From Bagarius yarrelli (lineage: Eukaryota > Chordata > Actinopteri > Siluriformes > Sisoridae), in assembly GCA_005784505.1 (NCBI GenBank), contig VCAZ01000166.1, forward strand, positions 248,001 through 312,000: a stretch of 64,000 bases of DNA, read 5' to 3'. This document shows positions 45,280-59,900 of this stretch, piece by piece. Each line of letters opens with the position of its first letter. The stretch's first letter is position 1. A program made the position numbers and the translations under genes. The notes beneath the pieces are model-generated. The model was not told the DNA's origin. It saw only the letters and a program-made list of their open reading frames with translations, and did no database searches.

Positions 45280-48200
45280 TCAGGTGCCTCCATCCCTTCT
45301 GTGCCTCAACAGCTGGAAGATATTCTGCAAAAGAAAACGAGTATGAGGCTATTTTTATTACCAGCGGGATTCCCAGCTGAAGCGATGCTAACTGCGTGCA
45401 GAGACGACCTAAAGAAGCTGCTCTATATCAAATTCCATGTCGATTAACCTGGTGTGCGGCGTCGTACGTAAGCAGCAGGGAAGCCACAGAGAAGCGCATT
45501 ACAGCGATCGGCCTACATTGGAAAGATTTTAGCTAATGATGAGCTTAACATATGGAGGACAGACAGAAAATTTGAAAGTGCAGTGGTTAAAAGGTTTGAT
45601 TGATAATTGGAAGATTAGGGTTTGATTCCCAGCACCACCAAGTTGCCACTGCGGGGCCCCTGAGCAAGGCCTTTTAACCCCCAATTGCTCAGTCGAATAA
45701 AAGAGATACATGTAAGTCGCTCTGGTTAGGGCGGCTGCCAAATGGCGTAAATGTGAGGATTAGAATAGGAACGCAGATCAGGGTAACATTAGTCTTTATC
45801 TTTACATAACAAACACAATACACACAACAAACCCATGACGTTGTAGTTTTGTACAAAATTAAAAACTGAGGTAGTTCATGACCACTTTAAAGAATTGGTA
45901 CCTGTTGAAATTATTGGCTGTGGAGGAATGACTTTAAAAATTGAAGCCCATAACCAACCAAAAAAAACCCAGACTGAGCAACACAATAAGGCCCATTGCC
46001 ATTTTTACCCTTTAGCCCTAGCTCTTTCCCTGCCCCTCTGTTTCATAGGTTCATGTGAAGGAGTAGGGGTGTCTCAATTCCCTTTTGGGTACGTGGGTAA
46101 AGGTGTAGGGTTAGGGGAAGTGGGTAGTGTCTAGATTTTCTTTTGGGTAAAGGTGTAGGGTTAGGGGAAGTGGGTAGTGTCTAGATTTTCTTTTGGGTAA
46201 AGGTGTAGGGTTAGGGGAAGTGGGTAGTGTCTAGATTTTCTTTTGGGTAAAGGTGTAGGGTTAGGGGAAGTGGAGAACCAAGGAGATTCTGGAATAAGTA
46301 TTTTTTCGCATTAAGGAATTTGACGACCAACAATCATCTGTTTTATTACATTCAATGCAGTGTTCATATTGCTAATGTCACACAATAGTCTCACAACATA
46401 TTTTTTTTTTCCTGACAGCGTTACCTGGTGACAGAATAACCTGTCAGAAATAAAAATCTAGTGACAGGATATTACCTTTTTACCGGATGTATGATAACGT
46501 GTACTGGTGTAGCAGTGGTGTCCCATTTCTTAGTAGAATATTTTCATTCCTACCCCTCGTCACTCTCTTTCAAGGGCCAAGGAGTAGGAGTAGGGATAGG
46601 GGTAAAAAAATAGACTTCGTGTTGAGCTTAGAGCTTTTTTACAGTCAAATTATTATAACAAATAAAGCCCAAAGTACCCATCAGGACCCAAACCCAATAA
46701 GAAATAAAAAGGCAGGCTGAGCCTTACCTTACTACACATACCATCTTTACTACAGTTCTTATTGTCTTTATCTGTTGCCTCCTCTTCAACCTGAAAGCAC
46801 AGCATCGTTAACACACACTCTACAAAGATGCAACCAGTAACACGATCAAAAGCGTCGCAACATACCTCTTGCCGCCATTTGAGTTCGCAGAAGACCCGTT
46901 CGAAGCACTCATGCATGTAGTTGAACTGAGGAGGAGAAAAGCTGTTAACATTGAAAAAAAACAAACACCACACACACACACACAAGTTATTGAGTGTGGG
47001 TGAAAAACAACGAATTGTGTAACACTCACGTATGGAGTGAAGATTTTGACCCAGCGTGGTTTCTTCTCGCCTCGTGCATACTCGAAGCAGAAAGCCATTC
47101 CTTCTTCATCAGTGTCCCACCTCTGCATCTCGCCCCACTCGAATGCAATCACCTGGTTCTGGGTTTAAGAAAGAATACAGACGAGGTTACTCTGTTGTAC
47201 GAATATTTTTTACGAAATATATATTTTAAGAATAGATTTTTGTTAAACAACAACAAAAAGAACCCTTTTCACTCTATAACAGCAATTATACTATTTGGGA
47301 GCATTGTATTGTCTTGTAGAAAAGAGAGGCATTAATGTTTTTCGCTTAGGGTTTATACCCTTTTTTTTTATATTTTGTGTGACCGTAACCTGTGGTGCAG
47401 GAAGTTCTTATATGTCTTGTGTATTAGACTGTGAAGTCAAGTGTATTTGTGATTTATGTTTTTGTGGAGCCGAAGATGAATTTCCATACGAGTGAACAAT
47501 AAAGATTTCTAACCTAATCGAAAACTTCCAAGAACCTTTTCCTATAAAATAGTATTTTTTTTTAAAATATTGAATAATGTAAAACATTTAAGAAAGAGTA
47601 GGAGTAGTGGTATGAATAAAAGAAATTGGGACTGGGCCTTGGTCTCTCTGTGGCATGCTTTATTTGCAATTTTAGCTGTGGAAAAATCTAATATAATTAA
47701 TAATAAATGAATAAAATAATTAATATAATAAATAATATAATTAATACTTACATACATCATTACGTTTACCCCTGTTAAATTCATAATTCTGACTGGCCTG
47801 GAAACAGTTTCATTAAGTTGTTTATGGCCAAAATGTTCAACGGAAATTGAGTAGCAGTCGCAGAGCTCTATCCCCAATTTGAAAGGCTCTACAGCACAAA
47901 TAAAACCCACCCCAGTCACTAAAAAGACTGTGGGACGAGTAAGAATACATCGAATACCTGATGTGAAGAGCAGGCATGTTTAAGAAAATCTGTTAAAAAT
48001 GATGACTACTGTTACAATGTAGAATCTGCAAGCTTATACTTTTTTTCAGGAAGTTGTCATACACTAAATTTGTGTCAAGTACTGTTTCAAGTAAAATCCT
48101 CCTGAAAGCGTCTTTATGTGGGTTTGGGGCAAGGTTGTTTTTTTTTTTTTTTTTTTTTGCGGGGCTCACATATTTTATTGAAATGTCATACATATAGCTA

Positions 48201-48572
48201 AAAATCGTATCTTTATATATGGTACGTTTTCTGTAAGAAGAAGGATATTAACTTTCAGTTGTGTGCTAGTATTTATTTTACATTGCATGGTTTAAGTATG
48301 TTTCTTAATACAAATAATTATAAAAATTCTACTTTTTTAAACTAGGAATTAGATTTTTTCTTTATTACTAAAATTCTGTCTGTACTTGCTGGCTCTCACC
48401 TCTAGAGTGCCCTCCTCAGTGCAGGCATGCAGTTTGAAGTGCTGGATGCTGATGGCTGTAATAACGTGGCCTTTGCGTCGTGAGTCACAAGCACAGTGAG
48501 GAAAGATGATCTCGTTGTAGCCTTCACATGACCTCACCATACTTAGATACTACAGACAAAATCAGAGAGAAT

Positions 48573-48611
<39 letters not shown>

Positions 48612-50791
48612 CAAGAAATGGACAGAGAGAGAGAAAATGAGGGAGAGTGAGGAAATTAACCACCTTGGTAATATTTAAATGATCACAGATAATGATTAGA
48701 TGTTATTTTCTATTCTACGCTACATACAATTCAAAGATTAAAAAAAAAGAAGGAAACCAGAAGGCAGTACCGGAAGGAAACCCTTTAAACACAAGGTGGA
48801 GGTGGTACTCAAACATCAAGGTGCAAGATAAACATGCCAATTAAACAATCTTTTCCCCTTGTTTAAAATGAATTATAGTAAAATACATATTTTCTTTAGA
48901 TTTAACTTATTTTTCTTTTAATAAGCAAATAATTGGGTATTTATATCTGCTCTTTATACAACAATTACATGTGATTTATTGTGTTTTTTTTGTAGGATAC
49001 TCTTTAATATTATGTACGGTTATATATGGAAAACACTACCTGAAGCGGCACGATGTAAATCCACACAAAAACATTGATCATTTTTGGCTACGTCAGAGGA
49101 GGGATTTTGGTCGTTAAATAAAAAGGACATGATTTTCTTTAAGGCGCCATGACTCAAAGTATTTTTTTCACAGCACGGTATAGTTAAGGTATCATTTTGT
49201 TGTCTTTTTTGACAATGTTGCCCTCGTTGTTTGACCCACAGCATGTCTAACTACACTGAATAGAATGGATAAGTTTTAAGTTACTTCTCTGAGTCTGGAA
49301 TATAATTCCAGGCAAATCCTAGCCGGATGAGAGCAAAGTAAATTTGACCCCAGCGCAAAGGCTTATAAGTGGTAATTAACACACCACTAAACTGTTTTTT
49401 TCCTAAGATTCTAGAAATGTAAAGAAGCTGGTGGATCAATAGGAAAATTTACAGGAATTTACAAATTACTAACCTATTATTATTGTGTTTACTGGATCAT
49501 ATGTAAACATCTGTTATTTAAGTATTTATTCACCCATTTCATACAACATTAACCAACCAAAAAGCCACCGTTATAAAGGACAAAAATTACCTCTAAATTA
49601 ATATTTCCTAAGCCACTTATTGCTTTTATTACTTGCAGTTTAGCTTTTTTAGATATATAGTATATAGTATATTCAATTCATTGTCATTGTGTAAGGTACG
49701 TGTACAGAGCCAGAATGAAATGCATTTTTTTTTTTCGCATATCCCATCTTAGTAAGTTGGGGGGTCAGAGCGCAGGGTCAGCTATGATACAGCGCCCCTG
49801 GAGCAGGAAGGGGTTAAGGGTCTTGCTCAAGGACCCAACAGTGGTTGACTTGCCCGGAGGTGGGGCTTGAACCCAGGTGTTTTCTGGTCTTCAGATTAAC
49901 AACTCAGCACCTTAACCATTTGAGCTTTGAGCCACCCTGCCCCATGTGTGTCTGTACTAGATTTAAACACCCAGACTAGGAAATATTCACCTATTCGACT
50001 AAGTTTAGTCAAATATTTTTTTAAGTTGAACTACAGATTTCTCTTGGATTTTAATCAGGGTTTGACTCTGCCAATCAAGGATATTCATCTTCCTGTGCTT
50101 AGACCACTGCATTGTTTTATGGGGTGGAATGTGTAGGACAATTAACGTGTTTAAAGGTAAATGATTTGACCAAGTATGTACATAGCAGCATTCATTTTCT
50201 CTCTAACCTTGACCAATCGACCAATCACTCAATCGCTGCTGAGGAGAAACACTCCCACATCATAATGCTGCCGCCATCGTGCTTCAAAGTCGGTATGAAA
50301 GAACAATGTTTCAATTGTTGTACTTTGTGTAATAATTGTGTGATTGTCCTTGTGGTAGCTATTTTAACAAAATGTCCCTCTGATTTTGGTCATCAAGTTT
50401 GGACATGACCTGATCTAGGTGGTTCTAAACAATACTCAGAACGCTGAATTCTATAAACTTTTTGGTAGCCTACACCTAACTTTCTCTTACAAATTTATAC
50501 TGAAGGTCTTTTAAAAGGAAGCACTTTTCTAAGATTTTAATAGACACTGAAAACAAGCAGAATTTGCTACATACTGTGAGAAGTAGAGGACTGTTGAATT
50601 ATTCTTACCCTAAACCCACGCAAAGATGTTAAGACTCACCATGGAAACCTTTCTCTGTTCAGCCAGTTTCTGAAGTTGGTACGATTTCTCTTCTACTTTA
50701 ATAAACCCCTTTTTCACATCATCCAGTGCCTAAGACAGAAAAAGAGTCTCACCCATTCTTTATACCATAAAAGCCTTATATGCACACTTAA

Positions 50792-50825
<34 letters not shown>

Positions 50826-53800
50826 CTGGTGAAAGCAGTAGTTGATGGCGAGCTCGTTGTCGTTTAGCAGTATCTCTTCTTCGGTGGTAAAGAGCCACTT
50901 GCGCAGAGTAAGGCAAGTCCCCGGAACAGCTGATGTGTAATTCTGCACGTAGAGCTTATGCGGGAACTCGTTCGGTGCCAACTTCCGCACTGAGACAAAG
51001 AACAAAACAAAATGATGCAAACTACTGTATAAAGAAGATTTCAAGTAAACCCCTTAGTGTCTTAAGCTTTTGTGAAATGGATTAGTCGTCATGTCTGTCT
51101 TATGCATTTTTAATTTATCATGTGACCCTGTTCGGTCACACATTTCAGCTCAACCAATAAGTTTTAGTCTAGTGCATGTGGCCAGGCCTCCAATTCCAAT
51201 AAATCGTTACTGTGGCACACACAAAATCTGTGCTTGAAAACAATACAGATGGTTTATTCCATAGACAGGTCTCAAAGATTAGACCAAAGATTAGATGGTC
51301 ATATCATATTTACCTTTTTACATTCACTTAAGTAGATTTTTGAAACAAATGTACTTTTAAAAGTACTTTTAAGTACTTTGGATTAACTAGCCGTACTTTA
51401 ACTCTCACTTAAATTCATTTTTAATCGCAAAAATTTACTTTTACTTCACTACATTTTATGCCGTTTCTCTGTTACTATGAAAATGTTGTTTTAATAACGT
51501 ATAACAGGATGACGAGTCCCGCTATCGGCTGCAGTCATCTGAAGTACGCATGTGAAATATGTGTATTATTTAATGACTGCTCAGGTCAAAAGATAATGAC
51601 GGAAGACGGAGAAGAAGAGAGAATATTAGTAGAGACAGAGGCACATTTCACATTCAATTAATTTCTACACTCCAAGGAGTGAAACAAACCGCTACATAAT
51701 GTGATGACTTCCATGTGACCAAAACAAGTTGACATATCAGCGTACAGGAATTCCAGCATTTCATCATAATGGCTTTTCTCGCTGATTCTGCAACTATGGC
51801 ACTTCAACCTTACTGTAAGTTACTATTAAATCTCACACACTCTCATTTCTTTACATGCATTTTATGTAGTGCATTGTTATTATTTATTCTGAATTTTCCC
51901 TTTCTTCAATCAAATCCAAAGTAACTACAATAGTAACTCACTAGTTTTACCATTCTACACTTTATTACTCTTAATCAAGTAACGTCAAACATTAATACTT
52001 TTACTGTTAATTGATTCATTATTTTTATAAGTGGTGGTACTTAAAATGTTTAGCTTGTTCACCCACCTCTAAAACACAGGTAAACACCATGAAATCTAAA
52101 AAAAGGAAACTGGCATCGATAAGTTTCTGAAATAGTTTCAGATGGACTAACCAGTTGGTTGTGTAGAATATATTAGTAAACTTGTATGCATAAAATAATT
52201 ACTTTATGTTTAGGAATAACCACAGCACTTAAACTTTCTGTCTAAAGTCGGTAAAAAGGTACAGGTTCCTAAGTGCCAATGTAGTCATTTCTTAGAAATA
52301 TTATGTATTTGTATGATTTACCATATATTTTAGTATATTAAGTATAAGTATATTCAATTCATTGTCATTGTGTAAGGTACGTGTATAGAGCCAATGAAAT
52401 GCATTTTTCGCATATCCCATCTTAGTAAGTTGGGGGTCAGAGCGCAGGGTCAGCTATGATACAGCGCCCCTGGAGCAGGAGGGGTTAAGGGTCTTGCTCA
52501 AGGACCCAACAGTGGTTTAAATTGGAACCATTAAGAGGACGGTCCACCCTCATAAGCTGCTTCTGTTTATCTTCTGCATGCCCAGGACCATCACAATCAC
52601 AAGGATCAATCTAATTAGTTGAATTTAATTACGTGAATTGTACTTTTGTATAAAAAATAACTTATAGGCATTAAAATAAATACTTAAAATTCAAACTGCA
52701 ATTCAATTATCAACCAAACCCATTTTACTACTTCCCACAATCCTTTGCTTTGTTTAGTAGGAAGCAGTCGATGACCTGGCCGCAACCTTGTTGAAACGCA
52801 TTGTTTGAGCTGAAAGCCTGGCTTCCGGTGTTGACCAAAAATAAAATACTATTTTTACATTAATGCCGAACAACACTAATGCCACATAAGCATTCTATTA
52901 TCTCCTAGGGGATATCTAGTTACCTTGGCAGATATTTCCAAAGTGCTTATTGGCCAATCAATGGAAATTGTGGCAGCACTGAACATCTAATTGAACTGAA
53001 GTTTGTAAATCTATTTCTTGGATAGTTTTAGCTGATTTGTTCTGACAGCCTTCGACTTCCAAATGTCTGTGTTTATTATTTCAATTGAGGCAATTCAGCA
53101 TCCCGTCCACACTTGGATTATTATTATCTATTTATAAATTCAAAAGTTATAAAACTAGACAATGTCCCCTAATGTTGCTCTACCACCAGGGAATCTGAGG
53201 AAGCCACACTTACCAAATGAGTGATTAATGACTTCAAAGAGAGCGAAATAACTGGCGGTAATACTGTCCATCCCCACCTTCATCACCACGGCCTGAAACA
53301 TAAAAAAATTATGTAAGCGACACATTGACAATAAACTGAGGATCGTTTGTGGACACTTTGCAATATGTTTTTAACCCAAACTGTTGTCACATATTTAATT
53401 TAGCTGTACAAAATGTCTTAGTTTGCTGTGATTTTACACTGAATTTTCACTAAAGGCCCAAACACTGTTTTAGTCCCAGACTGCCTTTGGACACAAAACC
53501 CTTATGCTCTATTAAGACATGGTTTTCCAGGATTAAAGTGAAAGCACTTAGAGTTTGCACGGAGCTCAAAACCTGATCCAATACTACTGGAATAAACTGG
53601 AACACCGACCGTACGCCAGACCTCGTTACACAACAACAGTGTCCTAAAAATGATACATGCAAAATAATGTATGCAAATGTATCAGCTTAGGGTTAGAGTT
53701 TCAAATTAATATCAGTCCCAGTCTTATGCAAATACTAAATGTCCTACTAAGTAATGTTAACATCGGCTTATGTTTAGGTTATTGCAGTGGGAATTATTGA

Positions 53801-53940
53801 TCTAGGGGGCAGTGTTGTGCTGCTGTTGGCATTACCTGGTACACCTGGTCTGTAGTGCAGTTCTTTCGAACTCGGACGGTTACTGTGGTTTTATCTGGCA
53901 AGGCTATCCTCAACTCCACATCGGAGACTCCGTTATAGTT
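45280..53940 (-). CDS. snx27: snx27 exons 5-12: FERM-like F1-F3 module and C-terminus
   Basis: F1 is the ubiquitin-like NYNGVSDVELRIALPDKTTV and following (exons 5-6). F2 spans exons 7-8 (LTLRKWLFTTEEEILLNDNE, KSYQLQKLAEQRKVSM). F3, the PTB-like lobe that reads NPxY cargo, is in exons 9-11 (SCEGYNEIIFPHCACDSRRK, GEKKPRWVKIFTPY, FNYMHECFERVFCELKWRQE). The last exon adds NIFQLLRHRRDGGT. Human ends ENIFQ then a different short tail. Confidence 0.96.
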
Positions 53941-56900
53941 CTGAGAGAGGAAGAAAGAGGAAGGAGGATAAAGTGACAGGAAGTTAGAGAAGAACATTTA
54001 GATATTTAGATATAAATAATGTAGTAAATCAAAACCAGATTGCTTTACACTATACGCAAGATCAGATTTTATAAATCTACAATTAAAGACCAAACATGCC
54101 TTTTTACTTGTACGGCAATTCTACAATCTACACAACAAAGCAAATCATCAGATACATCGGCATTCTGCTAATGTGTTAGAATTAGATGCCACACTGACAG
54201 GAATCAGACAACACAACTGCCATCCTAAACTGAGGATTAACATAAGGCCCCCACCACCACCACCACCACCGAAAATTTTCCACATTTCAAGATGAGATAA
54301 ATTCGACTAGGGCTGCACAATATATAGTTTCAGCATCAACATCTCAATGTGTGTATCTGCAATAGTCACATGACAGGATGTGGACTGTCGAGTAAAGATT
54401 ATATTTGACTGCATAACAGTTCAGAACACATGCGATTTGTGGATTCATTGCAAAGTTTAATAATTAAGTGAAAGTTTATTATTTGCACAATGTTTTAATT
54501 CTTGTTACTGTGTAAACAAATTTAAAGCATTCAGACACAAAAATGTAACTTTTGTATCATTAACAAAGATTCATTGTACTCATTTATTTATTAAATTTTA
54601 TTTAATGTGCTCATTGTACACTTGATTATTTAATTTCTGTATCTGAAAATCCCCCCCCCAAAAAAACATTAATTACTGTTGATTTAATGTACATCTTTGT
54701 TCTATTGTCTTTATAATTTACAAATTCACCACAATCAAATAAAAATTTCCCAAATCTTCTCTGCTAAAACATGATTAAATAATTTCTTAGAATATTTTTA
54801 GAAGTATAAATAAAAATATTCATGAAAGTTTTATATTTCTATGAAACTGCAATAAAATATGTTTAATAAAAAAGGGGAAACCAAATTAATATATTGTTTT
54901 TAGACTTACCTCGTCTGACTCAGACAAAAATTCCTGCATTATGTCACTCTCCCCAATCACTCGCACAGAACACACTGTGAAAAAGGAAAAGATAAGAGAG
55001 CAGAATTGTAAACGGAAGTCTGGAGTCAAATTAATTCGCCTGTAATTGTTATCCTGTGGGTTTTTTGTTTCCTACACTAAATATAACGGAGCTCGTTGCA
55101 ATACCAAGAATACTCCTTACTCGGTCTATTCTCATGTACAAACAAACATTTGTAGTTAATCAGTCAATCAATCATGATGAAGTCGGATTGTTTGACTGAT
55201 GATAAATTGTAATATCACTTCTAGAATATCTCACATTGACATGAACTTTTAAAATAAGTACTAAAAAATCATACTAAGCTACAGTATGTGGTATTGGTGG
55301 TATTCCTACCCTTCTTAATAGAAGGGAAAACAACGTGTTGGCCTTTGGTTCTCTTCTAGCTGGGAGACTGATACTGTTTCGGTGGAAGGACCCTAGTCCG
55401 CCAACACACAGCCATTGGATATACGAAGTCATGTCCCATCTTAAGTTGGAAAAAATATATTACCTGGCAGCCTTTTTTTAGATTAAAGTAAAATAAAAAT
55501 AGAAAAAAAAGGCAGAACTTGTTTTATTAAAGTTTAACTCATGCTATTTATTTTTTTATTATGGACATTTGATAATGTAAAATGTTTTAATGTCTGGTGT
55601 TTGAGCGATGGGGGTTTCGTTATGTCTGGTTCTCTGTTTTGTATAATGTGAAAACAAACAAACAAGTGGTGGCTTGGTGGTTAAGGTGTTGGACTGCTAC
55701 CAGAAAGACCGGGGTTTTGATTCCCAGCACCGTCAAGCCACCACTGTTGGGCCCCTGAGCAAGGCCCTTAACCCTCAATCGCTTAGTTGTATAAAAGAGA
55801 CAAATGTAAGTCGCTCTGGATAAGAACGTCTGCCAAATGCTGCAAATGTAAATAAAAACTTTGATCAAAAGAATTTTTCTGCATTTTTGATAAACAATTA
55901 TTTAAAAAAAGCATATACCTATAATCAATGAATTGTGCCCAGATCTACTTGCGTAGGACAGTGAGGGACATATTAAGGGTTACATTTTTATTTTATTTTT
56001 TTTTAAATAAAGTTAGTTCAGCAGAACTCAGTAGAACATAAATATACTATACCTTTTTTTCCGAATGTTTAGACTGACATCTAATATTTTGACCGAGACA
56101 ACGTTATTACACACACTCTCGCTGTGTCTAACCTCTTTCTAGGTATTCTTCCAGTCCTCTCCTTCGGGCATCCAGCTGCTGCTCAGACAAAGAGAACGGC
56201 CATTTTCCAGGAAGCTTGGGAAATGTGAAAGTCGCAAACTCCCTTTTTAGGTTTTGGTGCAGAATAGCAAACTCCCTGTAGCGCTTGGAGCAGAGCTGTC
56301 TGCCAGCCATGTACACGTTATACACCTACCACAGACACAGAGACAAAGTGTTCAATTCAACAGAGGGCTTTGAGAGTTTAACACATTTTGTAGAGACGTT
56401 GTGCTAAAATGCAATATAGCTATGAAAAACAACAGTTGATTTAAGAAAAAAATACATTTTAATAGTAAAACAGAGAATCGTTTCATACAGTTTCAGGATA
56501 TCAGTAGGGTTTTCAGTCTAATAGGAGAGGATCATTAAGATTTATTTCTGTAGTTTGCATAACCCTAGACGGATAGACTCCTCCTACTTCACACAGAACT
56601 TTCTAGCATCAGCATCAATCTTTAAAAACCTGTTCAGTCCCTGCAGAATTTGGTGATGATACAATCAATAAGTAAACTCTATAATAAAACATTTACCTTA
56701 AATAAAAATGTTACCAATTCAAGTACAGCTTGGTCCAAATATATTTGGACATGGGCACTTTTTTTGTGTTTTACCAAAATATCTTTAAGATATGGTTTTA
56801 TAATGGAATAAAGTAAGGTCAGTCTGTACCTGTAACCTGCACCTGTATTATTTTGGAAAGAAAAATGTCTGGAAAGGGCTTGGAAGAGATTATGATAAAA

Positions 56901-59900
56901 AGTAAAACATGGTCAGGGCAGTGTGATAGATGATGTTAATCGATGATGTAACAGAAAACAGAAGCTGAATGAAGTGTGTAGAGATATACTGTCTGCCCAG
57001 ATTCAGCCAAGTGCAGCTAAAGTGATTGGCTGGTGCTTAATGGTACAAATGCACAATGATCCAAAACACACTGCCAAAGCAACCCAGCAGTTTTCTTTAA
57101 GGAGAGGAAGTGAAATATTCTGCAATGGCAGAGTCAGACACCTGCTTTCAATATAATCAAGCAGACATTTCACTTGCTAAATTCAAAATTAAAGGCAGAA
57201 GGACCCACGGACAAACAAAACTGAAGACAGAGCCAAATAAATAAATATATATATAGAAATAACTGTGTTTTATAAGTTAGTTGCAAGCCGCAGCAAAATC
57301 AAGAGCTTTAGAAAAAAACTTTCCCATTTAGTTCCTTAAAATAAAATGTAGTCACAAAACTGAAGTTTACACAAAACCGGAAATAACTTCTCCACCAGGT
57401 CACTGTGCTACAAGCAGAATAACAGAACTCCTGGTCATGTGGTTATACAAAACTACTTACATTTCTTGTGCATTAAGCATTTTTGGTGGCAATAAGCACA
57501 AAAAAGGGACGTTTAACTTTAACTTACACTCAGCCTTATAGTGACGATATGTAGCGATACTAAAGATTACAATATCAATACACTATTTCGAAAAAAAAGT
57601 TTACAATATACACAATATAACCACATGACCAGGAGTAGCAAGGCCTTTAACCCCCACTTGCTCTGTTGTATAAAAGAGATAAATGTGAATCGCTCTGAAT
57701 AAGGGCTTCTGCTGAATGCTGTAAATGTAATACGCTCTGTTATAAAAATAATAATAATCAATCATGTGCTAATGTAATAAAAAAAAAAAAAAAAATCTGA
57801 GTTTCTGTTACTACTGGTTTTAATTTATCGGTTACAATTTGGATATCATATCGAGATTTTTATTCCATGCTAGTGGATCTACAAGCCACAATGCTGTCAC
57901 ATTTCCCCTCTGATGGTTAGAGTAGAGTTAGTATCATAGTCTAGTTTAGGACTAGTCTAGTTAAGTACTAGTCTAGTTACTAGAGCAAAGCTATCAAACG
58001 AATCCACTTCACTATAGGGGGAAAACACTTTAAGAAAATGATTAACAGAGAGGCACTTTAAAAACGAATGGTCGTTGTTTTTTTTCTTTTAAGGTCTCTC
58101 TTCATTCAGTGTAAAGAAATATAAACTGATAGTGGTCAAAATGTACAAATGATATTCTGCTACTTCTTTTATATTTATTATTATACCCTCCATTAAAAAA
58201 CTGAGGGCGACACTGAATGAGAGTTGATGTTCCTAGTGCATGCACTCACCACAAACTTCTCGCCGTTCTGCTCTACGTGTTTATAGGTGGGCACAGAGAT
58301 AGGCACGGCCTGCTTGTCGCTGTAGTCATAGCAAGACTGTGACGAGCCGTCGTCTCCCGGGTCCAGGCTGTCTGTCTCTGGCTGGGGGACGGAGAGGACA
58401 GCAAGGACGAGCTCCCTTTCTCCAGCCCGGATTAGATCCACCACCTGTTTGTGCGTGGCTCCCTCTACGTTGACGCCATTTCTGTGGAGACGGTGGAAAG
58501 AGGTGAAGCTGTCAGCTCAGGTGTATTCGACTCTGTACTGTTAACGGGGGTGTATTCGACTCTGTACTGTTAACGGGGGTGTATTCGACTCTGTACTGTT
58601 AACGGGTGTATTAGACTGTAACGGGTTTAGACTCTGTAACGGGTGTTAACGGTGGTGTACTCTTGTTAACGGGTTTATAGTCTGTACTGTTAACGGGGGT
58701 GTATTCGACTCTGTACTGTTAACGGGGGTGTATTCGACTCTGTACTGTTAACGGGGGTGTATTCGACTCTGTAACGGACTCTGTACTGTTTTAGACTCTG
58801 TAACTGTTAACGGGTGTATTTGTACTGTAACGGTGTATTAGACTCTGGTACTGTAACGGGTTAGTATTAGACTCTGTACGGTAACGGGTTGTTTAACGGG
58901 TTAACTCTGTATTCGACTCTGTACTGTTAACGGGTGTATTCGACTCTGTACTGTTAACGGGTGTACTGTTAACGTGTATTAGACTCTGTACTTTAAACGT
59001 TACTCGGTTAACGGTGTACTGTAAGTTAACTCTGGGTTAAGTGTTGTATTAGACTTGTACGGGTGTAAACAGGGTCTGTACGGTTAACGGGTTACTCTGT
59101 ACGTGTTAAACGGGTGTATTAGACTCTGTACTGTTACAGCATATTGTATACTGTTAGGTCTTAAGTCCGTGGCCTGTGGCCAGGGGAAGGTTAATCTTTC
59201 CGCAGTCTAACCCTATGGATTTCGGGCTGGATAGGGAAAAAACCAACCACTTGTGCAGGCTGCATCGGCAGCCTGTTACTGTGTTACTGTTAATGTGTAA
59301 AATGTAATATTTAACATATTATACTACAAATTTTAGTTTAAATGGGGAAAAAAAACCTATTTAAACTAAATTTCATCTGTATAACCGTTATAATACTGTG
59401 TAACAGCGTCCCTGACAGTTTCTTTAACCTCTGCCTATGAGGATACGCTGAGCAATGAACAGCTTTTTCTATGGCTCCTCAAGGCAGGGCAAAGAGCAAT
59501 GTAAAGGGAGGTCAACTATTACACATGCATCAACAATTTCACACTTACACACACACACACTATCTCTCGTTCTCTCACACTCTCTCTCCATCCTTCTCTC
59601 ACATATGCCCATGTTAAAAAAAGCTATGACAGCAAAACGGCCTCATGCTTCCTCGTTTAGCTAACTGTTAATGTTTCACGCTGGCCTGCTGTTAAGAAGT
59701 ACCAAACCAAACAGAAAAACACATGTAAATTACAGTGTGTTCTTCACACTCCCGCTGTCTACATAAGTCACATCATTCTCACACGCTAACACAGACTGAC
59801 TACTAACAGATACAGTACACATTTTAAAGGGCTTGTGGAATTCGTGTCTTGACAGGTCAGAGTTAGTCCTGCATAGCCAGACCTTTACATCGAGAGCAGA

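Noticed and set aside
46083..46271. Interstitial telomeric repeat
   Set aside because: TTAGGG occurs once per 50-bp unit, not in tandem.
55665..55760. tRNA gene
   Set aside because: Box A/B-like sequences occur, but no cloverleaf can be closed and the segment is part of a repeated SINE body.
58515..59140. CRISPR-like array
   Set aside because: Units are contiguous and degenerate without unique spacers, inside a vertebrate intron; this is a minisatellite.
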